Positions 1 through 5,982 are shown, counted from the stretch's first letter. The stretch: 7,355 nt of DNA from Lysobacteraceae bacterium UBA6001 (GCA_002429615.1 DJAN01000079.1:2341-9695), one strand, 5' to 3'. The notes: a model not told the origin generated them from the sequence alone. Numbers and translations: made by a program.

Positions 1-147
1 ACGGCGTGTCCCGAAAGGGGCGTGCGCACGGAGGCCGCGCGCGGCAACCGAACAGCCGATCCACCTCGCGCGCGCGATCCCCGCACACCGATCCACCCCG
101 CCCACCGATCCACCCCGCGCGCGGAAACCCCAAAGCCCCCCCCGAAC
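1..147. other. Gene-free contig end with short repeats and palindromes
   Basis: No credible coding frame is seen here; it is the 3' flank of the minus-strand serine hydrolase. It contains a perfect 10-bp palindrome at 21-30 (CGTGCGCACG), a perfect 12-bp palindrome at 34-45 (GCCGCGCGCGGC), three copies of CCGATCCACC (56-65, 88-97, 105-114), and a run of eight C at 136-143 just past the hydrolase stop codon. A small CCC-GAAA-GGG hairpin could form at 10-19. No hairpin followed by a T-run is visible in the minus direction, so no intrinsic terminator can be assigned to the hydrolase. Confidence 0.6.
86..118. repeat. Two tandem 16-bp units, period 17
   Basis: The unit CACCGATCCACCCCGC occurs at 86-101 and again, identical, at 103-118. 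A degenerate third copy shares CCGATCCACC at 56-65. The repeats lie downstream of the minus-strand hydrolase stop codon and are non-coding as far as can be seen. Function is unknown; it may be a simple slippage-derived tandem duplication. Confidence 0.7.
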
Positions 148-1719
148 CTACTGAGTGACAGGCACCAACACCAGATCCTGGAAATCGAAACTGAAGTCGG
201 TCAGCGGCGACACCGCCTCCATCCGCGCCTCGCGCACCTTCCCATCCGGCGTCAGGGCGAAAGTGAAGAACGCATCCGCATTGAGCGAGCGATCGGTCCA
301 GCGCACCAGGAAGGTATCGTGCTGCCAGGGTGACAAGGTGCCTACCAGCTGCGGCGTCCGGCTGAAGCGCAGGTGCAGCTTGCCGCCCTCCTCGAACACC
401 ACCACGTCCCCGTACCAGGGATCACGATACGTCCCCGCGTAGCGGTCCAGCGCCAGCGAAGGTCGCGAGCGCGAATCGCGCGCCGCCTCGTGCTTGGCCC
501 AGCTCTCGTCGGCCTTGTCCTGCGCCTTCGCCACCGCCGCCGCGTAGGCCGCGGTCCAGTCGGTGGGCGGTGCCTGCAGGTACGCATCCAGTACCCGCAG
601 CGTGATCGCGTTGAACGCCGCACCCACTTCCTGGTTGGTCAGCACCACCACCCCAAGCTTCTGCGCCGGCAGCAGCGTCAGCCGCGACACCATGCCCGGC
701 CAACCGCCGGTGTGCCATACCAGCCGCTGGCCACGGTAGGAACTGATGCTCCAGCCCTCACCGTAGCCGGCGAAATCCGGCCGCGCCGCCGCCAGCTCCG
801 GCACCGCCGGCTCGGCGATCGGCACCGGCGTGATCACCGACCACATCTCCTGCTGCCGCGCCTCGCTGAAAAGCGGCTTGCCGTCCGCCAGCCGCCCGCC
901 GGCCAGCTGCACGTTCATCCACTTCGCCATGTCCTGCGCGCTGGCGTAGATGCCGCCCGCGCCGGAATTGTTCGACCAGGTCAACGGCGCCACCGGGCGC
1001 AGCTGGGTGAAGTCGTACTTCGCGTGCCCGGTGGCCGGCGTATCGCCCGCGCGCAGATGGTCCGCATTGAAGCGCGCCCCGGTCATGCCCGCCGGATCGA
1101 AAATGTGCGACTGCAGGAAGTCCGCATACGACTGCCCGGACACCTGCTCGATCACCTGCTGCGCCACCGCGTAGAGGATGTTGTCGTAGGCATAGCGGTC
1201 GCGGAAGCCGGCCTTCAGCGGCACCTTCGCCAGCCGCGCCACCACCTCGTCGGTGCTGTAGGTCGTCGCCGGCCAGTACAGCAGGTCGCCCGCGCCCAGG
1301 GTCAGGCCACTGCGATGCGCGAGCAGGTCGCGGATGCGCATCTCGCCGGTCACGTAGGGATCGGACATGCGGAACGCCGGCAGGTGATCGACCACGCGAT
1401 CATCCAGCTTGAGCTTGCCCTCGTCGGCGAGGATCGACAGCGATGCCGCGGTGAACGCCTTGGTATTGGAGGCGATCGCGAACTGCGTGTGCGCGTCCAC
1501 CGGCGCCGGCTTGCCCTGCTCGCGCACGCCGTAACCCCGCGCCAGCACGACCTGGCCGTCCTTGACGATGGCCACCGCGATGCCGGGCACGTCGAACTGT
1601 TCGCGCACGCGCTCCACCTGCGCGTCGAAGTCCTGCAACTGTGTTGGCAGCGTCTGTGCCTGCCCCTGTGTCCCCATTGCCGCGAGCAACATCGCACCTC
1701 CCCAGAACCCTTTGTTCAA
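148..1719 (-). CDS. Exported serine hydrolase, beta-lactamase/CubicO class, with DUF3471-like C-terminal domain
   Basis: Predicted 523-residue penicillin-binding-fold serine hydrolase. An N-terminal signal peptide is visible (Lys3, hydrophobic core about 5-16, cleavage near GQAQ at 19-22), so it probably acts in the periplasm or outside the cell. The catalytic signature is in family order: SNTK at 84-87 (SxxK, nucleophile Ser84 and Lys87), LLAHRSGL at 132-139, YDN at 178-180 (YxN), and HTG at 336-338 (KTG-box equivalent). Residues from about 415 to the end form a beta-rich module resembling DUF3471, beginning near LDRYAGTY. Such enzymes include esterases, D-aminopeptidases and peptidases; the substrate cannot be read from sequence, and true beta-lactamase activity is unlikely to be its main role. 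The TTG start is preferred because GGAG lies 7 nt upstream (1730-1727) and only this start gives a full signal peptide; an ATG at 1692 is the alternative. It lies 23 nt downstream of rraA on the same strand, probably co-transcribed. The stop is TAG. Confidence 0.9.
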   Translation of the reverse strand: MNKGFWGGAMLLAAMGTQGQAQTLPTQLQDFDAQVERVREQFDVPGIAVAIVKDGQVVLARGYGVREQGKPAPVDAHTQFAIASNTKAFTAASLSILADEGKLKLDDRVVDHLPAFRMSDPYVTGEMRIRDLLAHRSGLTLGAGDLLYWPATTYSTDEVVARLAKVPLKAGFRDRYAYDNILYAVAQQVIEQVSGQSYADFLQSHIFDPAGMTGARFNADHLRAGDTPATGHAKYDFTQLRPVAPLTWSNNSGAGGIYASAQDMAKWMNVQLAGGRLADGKPLFSEARQQEMWSVITPVPIAEPAVPELAAARPDFAGYGEGWSISSYRGQRLVWHTGGWPGMVSRLTLLPAQKLGVVVLTNQEVGAAFNAITLRVLDAYLQAPPTDWTAAYAAAVAKAQDKADESWAKHEAARDSRSRPSLALDRYAGTYRDPWYGDVVVFEEGGKLHLRFSRTPQLVGTLSPWQHDTFLVRWTDRSLNADAFFTFALTPDGKVREARMEAVSPLTDFSFDFQDLVLVPVTQ

Positions 1720-1731
1720 CCGCCCTCTCCC
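1720..1731 (-). promoter_or_regulatory. Ribosome binding site supporting the TTG start of the serine hydrolase
   Basis: On the minus strand, GGGAGAGGG is followed by CGG and then TTG. The GGAG core (1730-1727) lies 7 nt before the TTG at 1719. This is the only usable start upstream of the ATG at 1692 until the frame enters rraA, and it supplies the positively charged start of the signal peptide. Confidence 0.5.
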
Positions 1732-1742
1732 ATCGTCTTGTT

Positions 1743-2243
1743 TCAGGAATTGCCGGCCAGCGGCAGCGGAGCCACCAGCACACCATTGTCGTCGGCATAC
1801 AGCCAATGCCCGGGCACGAAAGCGACACCGGCGAAGTTCACCGGCACGTCCACCTCGCCCAGCCCGCGCTTGTCGGTCTTGCGCGGACACGCCGCCAGCG
1901 CCAGCACGCCCAGCGGCAACGTCGCCAGCATGTCCACGTCGCGCACGCAGCCGTGGATCAACACGCCCGCCCAGCCATTGCGCGCGGCAGCGGCGGCGAT
2001 CTGGTCGCCCAGCAGCGCATGCCGCAGCGAGCCCTGGCCATCGACCACCAGCACCCGGCCCGCGCCGGGCGTCGCCGCCAGCTCGCGCACCCGCGAGTTG
2101 TCCTCGAAACAGCGCACGGTGACGATCGCGCCCTGGAAGCGCGTCTGCCCACCGTAGTGGCGGAACAGCGGTTCGGCCACGAGCACGTCCGGATGCAGGT
2201 CGCACAGGTCGGGGGTGGTCCAGGCGGAGGCCGGCGCGTTCAT
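1743..2243 (-). CDS. rraA: RraA family protein (RNase E activity regulator / HMG aldolase-like fold)
   Basis: 166 residues, matching the usual RraA length of about 160. In E. coli, RraA binds RNase E and slows degradosome-dependent mRNA decay; related proteins are class II 4-hydroxy-4-methyl-2-oxoglutarate aldolases or oxaloacetate decarboxylases. The N-terminus ([10 protein letters not shown], 10-19), [14 protein letters not shown] (36-49), [19 protein letters not shown] (62-80) and [10 protein letters not shown] (93-102) are typical. The family spacing D-x20-R-D is present as Asp80...Arg101-Asp102, the residues that place the divalent metal and substrate in aldolase members, so a catalytic role cannot be excluded from sequence. 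AAAGGA at 2255-2250 sits 6 nt before the ATG and fixes the start. The protein is cytoplasmic. It is the first gene of a probable two-gene minus-strand unit with the serine hydrolase and is divergent from the VOC gene. Confidence 0.92.
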   Translation of the reverse strand: MNAPASAWTTPDLCDLHPDVLVAEPLFRHYGGQTRFQGAIVTVRCFEDNSRVRELAATPGAGRVLVVDGQGSLRHALLGDQIAAAAARNGWAGVLIHGCVRDVDMLATLPLGVLALAACPRKTDKRGLGEVDVPVNFAGVAFVPGHWLYADDNGVLVAPLPLAGNS

Positions 2244-2334
2244 CGACGTTCCTTTGCAGGGGCTTCGCGCGATGGTAACGCGACCCCGGCCAGTCTCGCC
2301 CGCGTCCCTTCCGGCCCCTTACGAGGACCCGGCC
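2244..2334. promoter_or_regulatory. Divergent intergenic region between rraA and the VOC gene
   Basis: These 91 nt must carry the promoters for the minus-strand rraA unit and the plus-strand VOC gene if both are transcribed from here. The rraA Shine-Dalgarno sequence (AAAGGA, 2255-2250, minus) and the VOC one (GAGGA, 2323-2327, plus) are clear. I see no confident -35/-10 pair or operator; the region is GC-rich, with a possible weak element around GGTAACG at 2274-2280. Confidence 0.4.
2323..2327 (+). promoter_or_regulatory. Ribosome binding site deciding the VOC start
   Basis: GAGGA lies 7 nt before the ATG at 2335. The frame is open further upstream to 2215, but that extension overlaps the start of rraA on the other strand, has no family similarity, and the recognisable VOC fold begins just after 2335. 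Confidence 0.6.
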
Positions 2335-2763
2335 ATGTCCGCGCCCGCCGCCACCCGCGCCACGCTGATTCCCTGCCTGCGTTACCGCGACGCCCATGCG
2401 GCCATCGACTGGCTATGCCGGGCGTTCGGCTTCGAGCGCCACGCGGTGTACGAGCAGGGGCCGCTGGTGCTGCATGCCCAGCTGGTCTACGGCAACGGCA
2501 TGGTCATGCTCGGCTCGGTGGATGGCATCAGCGAGTGGGGCAAGCTGATCGTCCAGCCCGACGAAGTGGGCGGACGCGAGACCCAGAGCGCCTGCGTGAT
2601 CGTCGCCGACGCCGATGCCCACCATGCGCGCGCGGTCGCCGCCGGGGCGCGGATCGTGATCCCCCTGGCCGACCAGGGCTATGGCGGCCGCGGCTATGCC
2701 TGCCGCGACCTGGAGGGTCATCTGTGGTGGTTCGGCGACTACGACCCGTGGCGGCAGACATGA
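2335..2763 (+). CDS. VOC family (glyoxalase/bleomycin-resistance fold) protein
   Basis: 142 residues, the normal size for a single vicinal-oxygen-chelate protein made of two beta-alpha-beta-beta-beta modules. Module one covers about 9-62: LIPCLRYRDAHAAIDWLCRA, then FGFERHAVY, LHAQLVYGNGMVMLGS. Module two covers about 83-137, ending GYACRDLEGHLWWFGDYDP. His47 in the first module and Glu127 in the last strand sit where metal ligands usually lie in this fold. The D-x-EGHLWWFGDYDP ending is shared by PhnB/YdcG-like members of unknown substrate. It could be an isomerase, dioxygenase or binding protein; the sequence does not decide. Probably cytoplasmic, with no signal peptide. It is followed 67 nt downstream by the DUF72 gene on the same strand. 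Confidence 0.88.
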   Translation: MSAPAATRATLIPCLRYRDAHAAIDWLCRAFGFERHAVYEQGPLVLHAQLVYGNGMVMLGSVDGISEWGKLIVQPDEVGGRETQSACVIVADADAHHARAVAAGARIVIPLADQGYGGRGYACRDLEGHLWWFGDYDPWRQT

Positions 2764-2795
2764 CGCACGACGGCGTGTGGCACCGCGCCGGCGCT

Positions 2796-2808
2796 GGCAC
2801 ACTGTGCC
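2796..2808. repeat. Short perfect inverted repeat upstream of the DUF72 gene
   Basis: GGCACA and TGTGCC (2796-2801 and 2803-2808) are exact reverse complements around a single C. The site lies 22 nt before the DUF72 start codon, in the 67-nt gap after the VOC gene. Its position would suit an operator or part of a promoter, but no binding protein is implied by the window. Confidence 0.4.
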
Positions 2809-2830
2809 GCCCTGTCCGCCGAGCCGCGCC

Positions 2831-3667
2831 ATGACCGACCTGTTCGCCGCCCCGCCCCCCGCGCTCGACGGCACCCATATCGGCATCGGTGGCTGGGTGT
2901 TCGCGCCCTGGCGCGGCGGGATGTTCTACCCCGAAGGCCTGGTGCAGCGGCGCGAGCTGGAATACGCCAGCCGCCAGCTGGGCGCCATCGAGATCAACGG
3001 CACCTACTACGGCGAACAGAAGCCGGCGACTTACGCCAAGTGGCGCGACGAGGTGCCGGAAGGCTTCGTGTTCTCGGCCAAGGCGCCGAAGCGGATCACC
3101 CAGTCGCGCCGGCTGGCCGGCACGCGGGCGCAGGTCGAGGGCTTCGTTGAGGGCATCAGCGAGCTGGGGCGGGCGCTGGGCCCGTTGCTGTGGCAGTTCG
3201 CCGATGGCAAGAAGATGGATCGCGAGGATTTCGCCGCTTTTCTTGATCTGCTGCCGAAGCAGGCGCAGGGGCGCAGGCTGCGCCACGTGGTGGAGATCCG
3301 CGACCCGGCCTTCGTCGATGCCGAGCTGATGGCGCTGGTGCGCCAGCATGGCGTGGCTACGGTCTTCACCGATTCGCAGGACTATCCGTCGTTCGCCGAC
3401 CTGGGCGCGGACTTCGTCTATGCGCGGCTGATGCGCAGCCAGGCCGACGTGGCCACCGGCTACCCGGCGTCGGCGCTGACGCGGCTGGCCGGGCAGGTGC
3501 AGGCGTGGCGTCGCGGCGAGGACCTGGCCGAGCTGCCGCACGTGGCCGCACCGCTGCCGCCCGGTCCGCCGCGCGAGGTGTTCCTGTTCTTCATCAGCGC
3601 GGCGAAGGAGCGCAACCCGGCCGCGGCGATGGCGCTGATGCGGGCGCTGGGGAATGGAAAGGCCTGA
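2831..3667 (+). CDS. DUF72 domain (YecE-like) protein
   Basis: 278 residues, within the DUF72 family's usual 240-300. The family has a TIM-barrel-like fold and no established biochemical function. Recognisable family features, in order: HIGIGGWVFAPWRGGMFYP (16-34), the EINGTYYG segment (55-62), WRDEVPEGFVFSAKAPKRIT (71-90), LLWQFADGKKMD (120-131), HVVEIRDPAF (152-161), DFVYARLM (195-202) and an ending VFLFFISAAKERNPAAA (251-267). No signal peptide or membrane helix is seen, so it is likely cytoplasmic. The ATG at 2831 is chosen because the upstream in-frame extension overlaps the VOC gene and lacks similarity. No strong Shine-Dalgarno is visible (only GAG, 2821-2823). A 13-bp palindrome lies just upstream. 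Confidence 0.9.
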   Translation: MTDLFAAPPPALDGTHIGIGGWVFAPWRGGMFYPEGLVQRRELEYASRQLGAIEINGTYYGEQKPATYAKWRDEVPEGFVFSAKAPKRITQSRRLAGTRAQVEGFVEGISELGRALGPLLWQFADGKKMDREDFAAFLDLLPKQAQGRRLRHVVEIRDPAFVDAELMALVRQHGVATVFTDSQDYPSFADLGADFVYARLMRSQADVATGYPASALTRLAGQVQAWRRGEDLAELPHVAAPLPPGPPREVFLFFISAAKERNPAAAMALMRALGNGKA

Positions 3668-3698
3668 TTCGGGCCTCGGGGCTCGGGGCTGCTTCTCT

Positions 3699-3777
3699 TG
3701 TAGGAGGGGCTTCAGCCCCGACGCCTTGGCGCTGAAGGCCGCCAAGACTTCCGGTCGCGGCTGAAGCCGCTCCTACA
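3699..3777. repeat. REP-type inverted pair (REPIN-like element)
   Basis: A 24-bp unit at 3699-3722 begins TGTAGGAG and contains the hairpin GGGGCT-TC-AGCCCC (3706-3719). An inverted unit lies at 3754-3777; read on the minus strand it begins TGTAGGAG and contains GCGGCT-TC-AGCCGC. The units match at 22 of 24 positions, and the two differences are the partners of one stem pair. A 31-bp spacer carries its own 7-bp inverted repeat. Repeats of this sequence type are widespread in intergenic regions of Xanthomonadaceae and resemble the REP elements mobilised by RAYT (REP-associated tyrosine) transposases; no such gene is in the window. The element could act as a terminator or mRNA-stabilising structure between the DUF72 and transporter genes. 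Confidence 0.85.
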
Positions 3778-3820
3778 TAGAAGCCGGTCCCGAACGCTGG
3801 GAAATGCGGCCACGACGGGA

Positions 3821-3826
3821 AACAAT
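3821..3826 (+). promoter_or_regulatory. Possible -10 element of the transporter gene
   Basis: AACAAT at 3821-3826 (context GGGAAACAATAGCGACC) resembles a -10 hexamer at 4 of 6 positions. It would start transcription near 3833 and give a leader of about 23 nt. The best -35 at suitable spacing (TGGGAA, 3798-3803) is poor, so this is a weak call based mainly on position. Confidence 0.25.
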
Positions 3827-3855
3827 AGCGACCCCATCCCCACCCCACCCGCTCC

Positions 3856-4791
3856 ATGCGCAAGGCGCTGCTGCAAATCCATTTCTGCGTCCTGCTGTGG
3901 GGCGTCACCGCGATCCTCGGCAAGCTCATCTCGCTGCCGGCATTGCCGCTGGTGTGGTGGCGCATGCTGTTCGTAGTGGCCGCGCTGATGCTGCTGCCGC
4001 GCGTATGGCGCGGGCTGCGCGCGCTCAGCCCCCGCCTGCTGCTCGCCTATGCCGGCGTCGGTGCGCTGGTCGCCCTGCACTGGCTCACCTTCTACGGCGC
4101 GATCAAGCTCGCCAACGCCTCGGTCGCCGCCACCTGCATCGCGCTGGCGCCGGCCTTCACCTCGATCGTCGAGCCCTGGGTCGCGCGGCGCCCGTTCCAG
4201 TGGCGCGAGCTGCTGTTCGGGCTGGCGGTGCTGCCCGGCGTGGCGCTGGTCGCCGGCGGCGTGCCGGACGGCATGCGCGCGGGCGTGGCGGTGGGTGCGG
4301 TCTCCGCGTTGCTGGTCGCGGTGTTCGGCTCGTTCAACAAGCGGCTGGTCAGCCATGCCGACCCGCTCACCGTGACCGCGCTGGAACTCGGCGCCGGCAC
4401 CCTGGTGCTGACCGTGCTGGCACCGTTGCTGCCGTTCGTGCTGCCGGTGCTGGGCTCCACCGCCTGGGTCGTGCCGGGCGTCCACGACACCCTCTTGCTG
4501 CTGCTCCTCGCCCTGGCCTGCACCCTGCTGCCGTTCGCGCTGGCCTTGGTGGCACTGCGCGAACTCAGCGCCTACAGCGTGCAGCTGATCACCAACCTGG
4601 AACCGGTCTACGCGATCGTGCTGGCGGCGCTGCTGCTGGGCGAACAGCGCGAGCTGAGCCCGCAGTTCTACCTGGGCGTGGCGATCATCCTCGGCGCGGT
4701 GTTCGCGCATCCGCTGCTGCAGCGCCGGCGTGGACCGGTGCGGCACCCGGAGCTGCTGGGCACCGCCGAGGAGAAGTCGGTGGTGGACTGA
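3856..4791 (+). CDS. EamA/DMT family inner-membrane transporter
   Basis: 311 residues, the standard length for a ten-helix drug/metabolite transporter made of two EamA repeats (about 6-138 and 148-290). Hydrophobic segments are clear throughout, for example 7-24, 32-47, 62-79, 87-105, 116-132, 139-158, 171-195, 210-234, 242-262 and 267-285. The first repeat has CVLLWGVTAILGKLI (11-25) and a W-RMLFV turn. The second ends helix 9 with QLITNLEPVYAIVLAALLLGE, the typical motif of the last EamA helices. The charged tail after about 287 is cytoplasmic. Family members export amino acids, nucleosides or other small metabolites; the substrate cannot be inferred. No Shine-Dalgarno is visible before the ATG (leader CACCCCACCCGCTCC), so translation may be SD-independent. 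The gene is convergent with the diguanylate cyclase gene, and its TGA stop lies inside a shared hairpin. Confidence 0.92.
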   Translation: MRKALLQIHFCVLLWGVTAILGKLISLPALPLVWWRMLFVVAALMLLPRVWRGLRALSPRLLLAYAGVGALVALHWLTFYGAIKLANASVAATCIALAPAFTSIVEPWVARRPFQWRELLFGLAVLPGVALVAGGVPDGMRAGVAVGAVSALLVAVFGSFNKRLVSHADPLTVTALELGAGTLVLTVLAPLLPFVLPVLGSTAWVVPGVHDTLLLLLLALACTLLPFALALVALRELSAYSVQLITNLEPVYAIVLAALLLGEQRELSPQFYLGVAIILGAVFAHPLLQRRRGPVRHPELLGTAEEKSVVD

Positions 4792-4808
4792 GCGGCAACG
4801 CCGCTCAG
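4788..4808. terminator. Bidirectional hairpin containing both convergent stop codons
   Basis: CTGAGCGGC (4788-4796) and GCCGCTCAG (4800-4808) are perfect reverse complements around the loop AAC, forming a 9-bp GC-rich stem. The TGA of the transporter (4789-4791) and the TGA of the cyclase (4807-4805, minus) are symmetrically placed in the two arms. No T-run follows on either side, so it is not a classical intrinsic terminator. It may mark or protect the 3' ends of both transcripts, or act with Rho. Confidence 0.45.
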
Positions 4809-5893
4809 GCGTTGGCGCGGGCGATCTCCGACACCACCACGCGGTCGCGGCCGTCGCGCTTGGCCTGGTAAAGCGCCAGGTCCGCGCGCTTGAGGCACTG
4901 GTCCGGCGCTTCGCCGGCCTGCAGCTCGGCCACGCCGATGCTCACCGTCACCGGCAGGTTGATCGGCAACAGCGCGATCTCCTGGCGCAGGAATTCGCAT
5001 TGCAGGCGCGCCGGCTCGTTCGCCGCGCCCGGCAGCAGCATCACAAACTCCTCGCCGCCCAGGCGCGCGATCATGCCGCGCCCGGCGATATGCGCGCGCA
5101 GCAACCCGGCCAGGGCCACCAGCACTTCGTCGCCCTGGTCGTGGCCATGCAGGTCGTTGATGGTCTTGAAGTGGTCGATGTCGATGATCGCCACCGACAG
5201 CGGCAGCGCGGCGCCGTCCTCGCGATCCAGCTGCGCGGCGAGCGCGGCGGCGAACGCGCGGCGGTTCGGCAGGCCGGTCAACGCATCGGTGCGGGTCTGC
5301 TCGGTGAGGTCGGCGTTGAGCGTTTCCAGCGACTCGGAATACTGCGCCAGCTGCTGCTCGTACCAGTCGCGCTCGCGCAGCTGCTTGTCCAGCGCATGCG
5401 CCACGCGGCGCAGCTCCATCAGATGCGAGGCCTGGCGCGACAGGGCCTCCAGCGCATGGCGCTGTTCGTCGTTGAGGATGGCCGGGGTGTCGTCGAACAC
5501 GCACAGCGTGCCCAGCGCCTCGCCCTCGCTGCCCAGCAGCGGCGCGCCGGCGTAGAAGCGCACGTGCGGGCTGCCGGTGACATAGGGGTTGCCGAGGAAG
5601 CGTGCATCGGCTTCCGCGTTCTCGACGGTGAACAACTGGTTCGGGGTGAGGATGGCGTGCGCGCAGAACGCGAACTCGCGCGGCGTTTCGGTGGCGCCCA
5701 TGCCCTTGCGGGCCTTGAACCACTGCCGGTCCTCGTCGATCAACGTGACCGCGCCCATCTGCGTACCGCAGATGACGGTGGCGATCTCCACCAGGTCATC
5801 AAAAGCCTGTTCCGGCGGGGTATCCAGAATCTGGTACCGCCGCAGCGCCTCCAGGCGCGCCGCTTCGTCCTTGGGTTTTTCCGGTCTGATCAT
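4805..5893 (-). CDS. GAF-GGDEF diguanylate cyclase
   Basis: 362 residues. The protein should make cyclic di-GMP from two GTP in the cytoplasm under control of an N-terminal GAF sensor. The N-terminus (EAARLEALRRYQILDTPPEQAF) and GAF domain (about 20-155, including FCAHAIL at 76-82 and APLLGSEGEALGTLCVFDD near 117-135) are typical of cytoplasmic sensor cyclases. A probable coiled-coil linker (about 155-200) leads into the GGDEF domain (about 200-357): RTDALTGLPNRRAF at 201-214, AIIDIDHFKTIND (235-247) with metal and substrate residues, GGEEF at 279-283, and LALYQAKRDGRDRV (339-352). The active site is complete. The inhibitory RxxD normally ending six residues before GGEEF is AGRG here, so product inhibition through that site should be absent. 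GGGGAG at 5910-5905 lies 11 nt before the ATG at 5893; an in-frame GTG at 5905 overlaps that site and is rejected as start. Confidence 0.92.
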   Translation of the reverse strand: MIRPEKPKDEAARLEALRRYQILDTPPEQAFDDLVEIATVICGTQMGAVTLIDEDRQWFKARKGMGATETPREFAFCAHAILTPNQLFTVENAEADARFLGNPYVTGSPHVRFYAGAPLLGSEGEALGTLCVFDDTPAILNDEQRHALEALSRQASHLMELRRVAHALDKQLRERDWYEQQLAQYSESLETLNADLTEQTRTDALTGLPNRRAFAAALAAQLDREDGAALPLSVAIIDIDHFKTINDLHGHDQGDEVLVALAGLLRAHIAGRGMIARLGGEEFVMLLPGAANEPARLQCEFLRQEIALLPINLPVTVSIGVAELQAGEAPDQCLKRADLALYQAKRDGRDRVVVSEIARANA

Positions 5894-5925
5894 GCGCCAC
5901 GTCACTCCCCGCTGCTTGCGGCCCG

Positions 5926-5955
5926 AGTATGCACAAGGACGGCCACAAACGTCAG
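5926..5955 (-). promoter_or_regulatory. Candidate sigma-70 promoter for the diguanylate cyclase
   Basis: On the minus strand CTGACG (5955-5950) matches TTGACA at 4 of 6 positions, and CATACT (5931-5926) matches TATAAT at 4 of 6, separated by 18 nt. Transcription would begin near 5919, giving a leader of about 26 nt that contains the GGGGAG ribosome binding site. It lies in the 89-nt gap after rluF, so the cyclase could be expressed independently of rluF. Confidence 0.35.
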
Positions 5956-5982
5956 CGTATGGTCATGGAACCGCGACGCGGA

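Noticed and set aside
21..45. Two perfect palindromes at 21-30 and 34-45 as possible operators or a terminator
   Set aside because: They are alternating G/C palindromes without loop or T-run, common by chance in GC-rich DNA, and the upstream context is missing.
1716..1733. Five-codon mini-ORF (MGEGG) on the minus strand whose TGA overlaps the TTG start of the hydrolase
   Set aside because: It has no ribosome binding site, lies in the SD region itself, and such a short overlap is easily due to chance.
373..2157. 594-codon open frame on the plus strand
   Set aside because: It is antisense to the hydrolase and rraA, with an Arg/His/Gln-rich composition typical of shadow frames in GC-rich DNA and no recognisable domain.
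1720..2397. The hydrolase reading frame stays open upstream to 2397, suggesting a 749-residue fusion protein
   Set aside because: The upstream part runs out of frame through rraA, which has clear family motifs in its own frame, and is Arg/Gly/Ala-rich with no similarity to any domain. A signal peptide begins at 1719.
2795..2810. TGGCAC as a possible sigma-54 -24 element upstream of the DUF72 gene
   Set aside because: The bases at the -12 position read GCCGC rather than the needed TTGC type.
3675..3690. Tandem CTCGGGG repeat just after the DUF72 stop codon
   Set aside because: Only two copies of a 7-mer in a G-rich stretch; no further structure supports a function.
2528..3745. 405-codon open frame on the minus strand
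   Set aside because: It is antisense to the VOC and DUF72 genes, Arg/His-rich and motif-free; the plus-strand genes have clear family signatures.
3712..4746. 344-codon open frame on the minus strand
   Set aside because: It is antisense to the transporter, extremely Gln/Arg/His-rich, and starts within the REP region.
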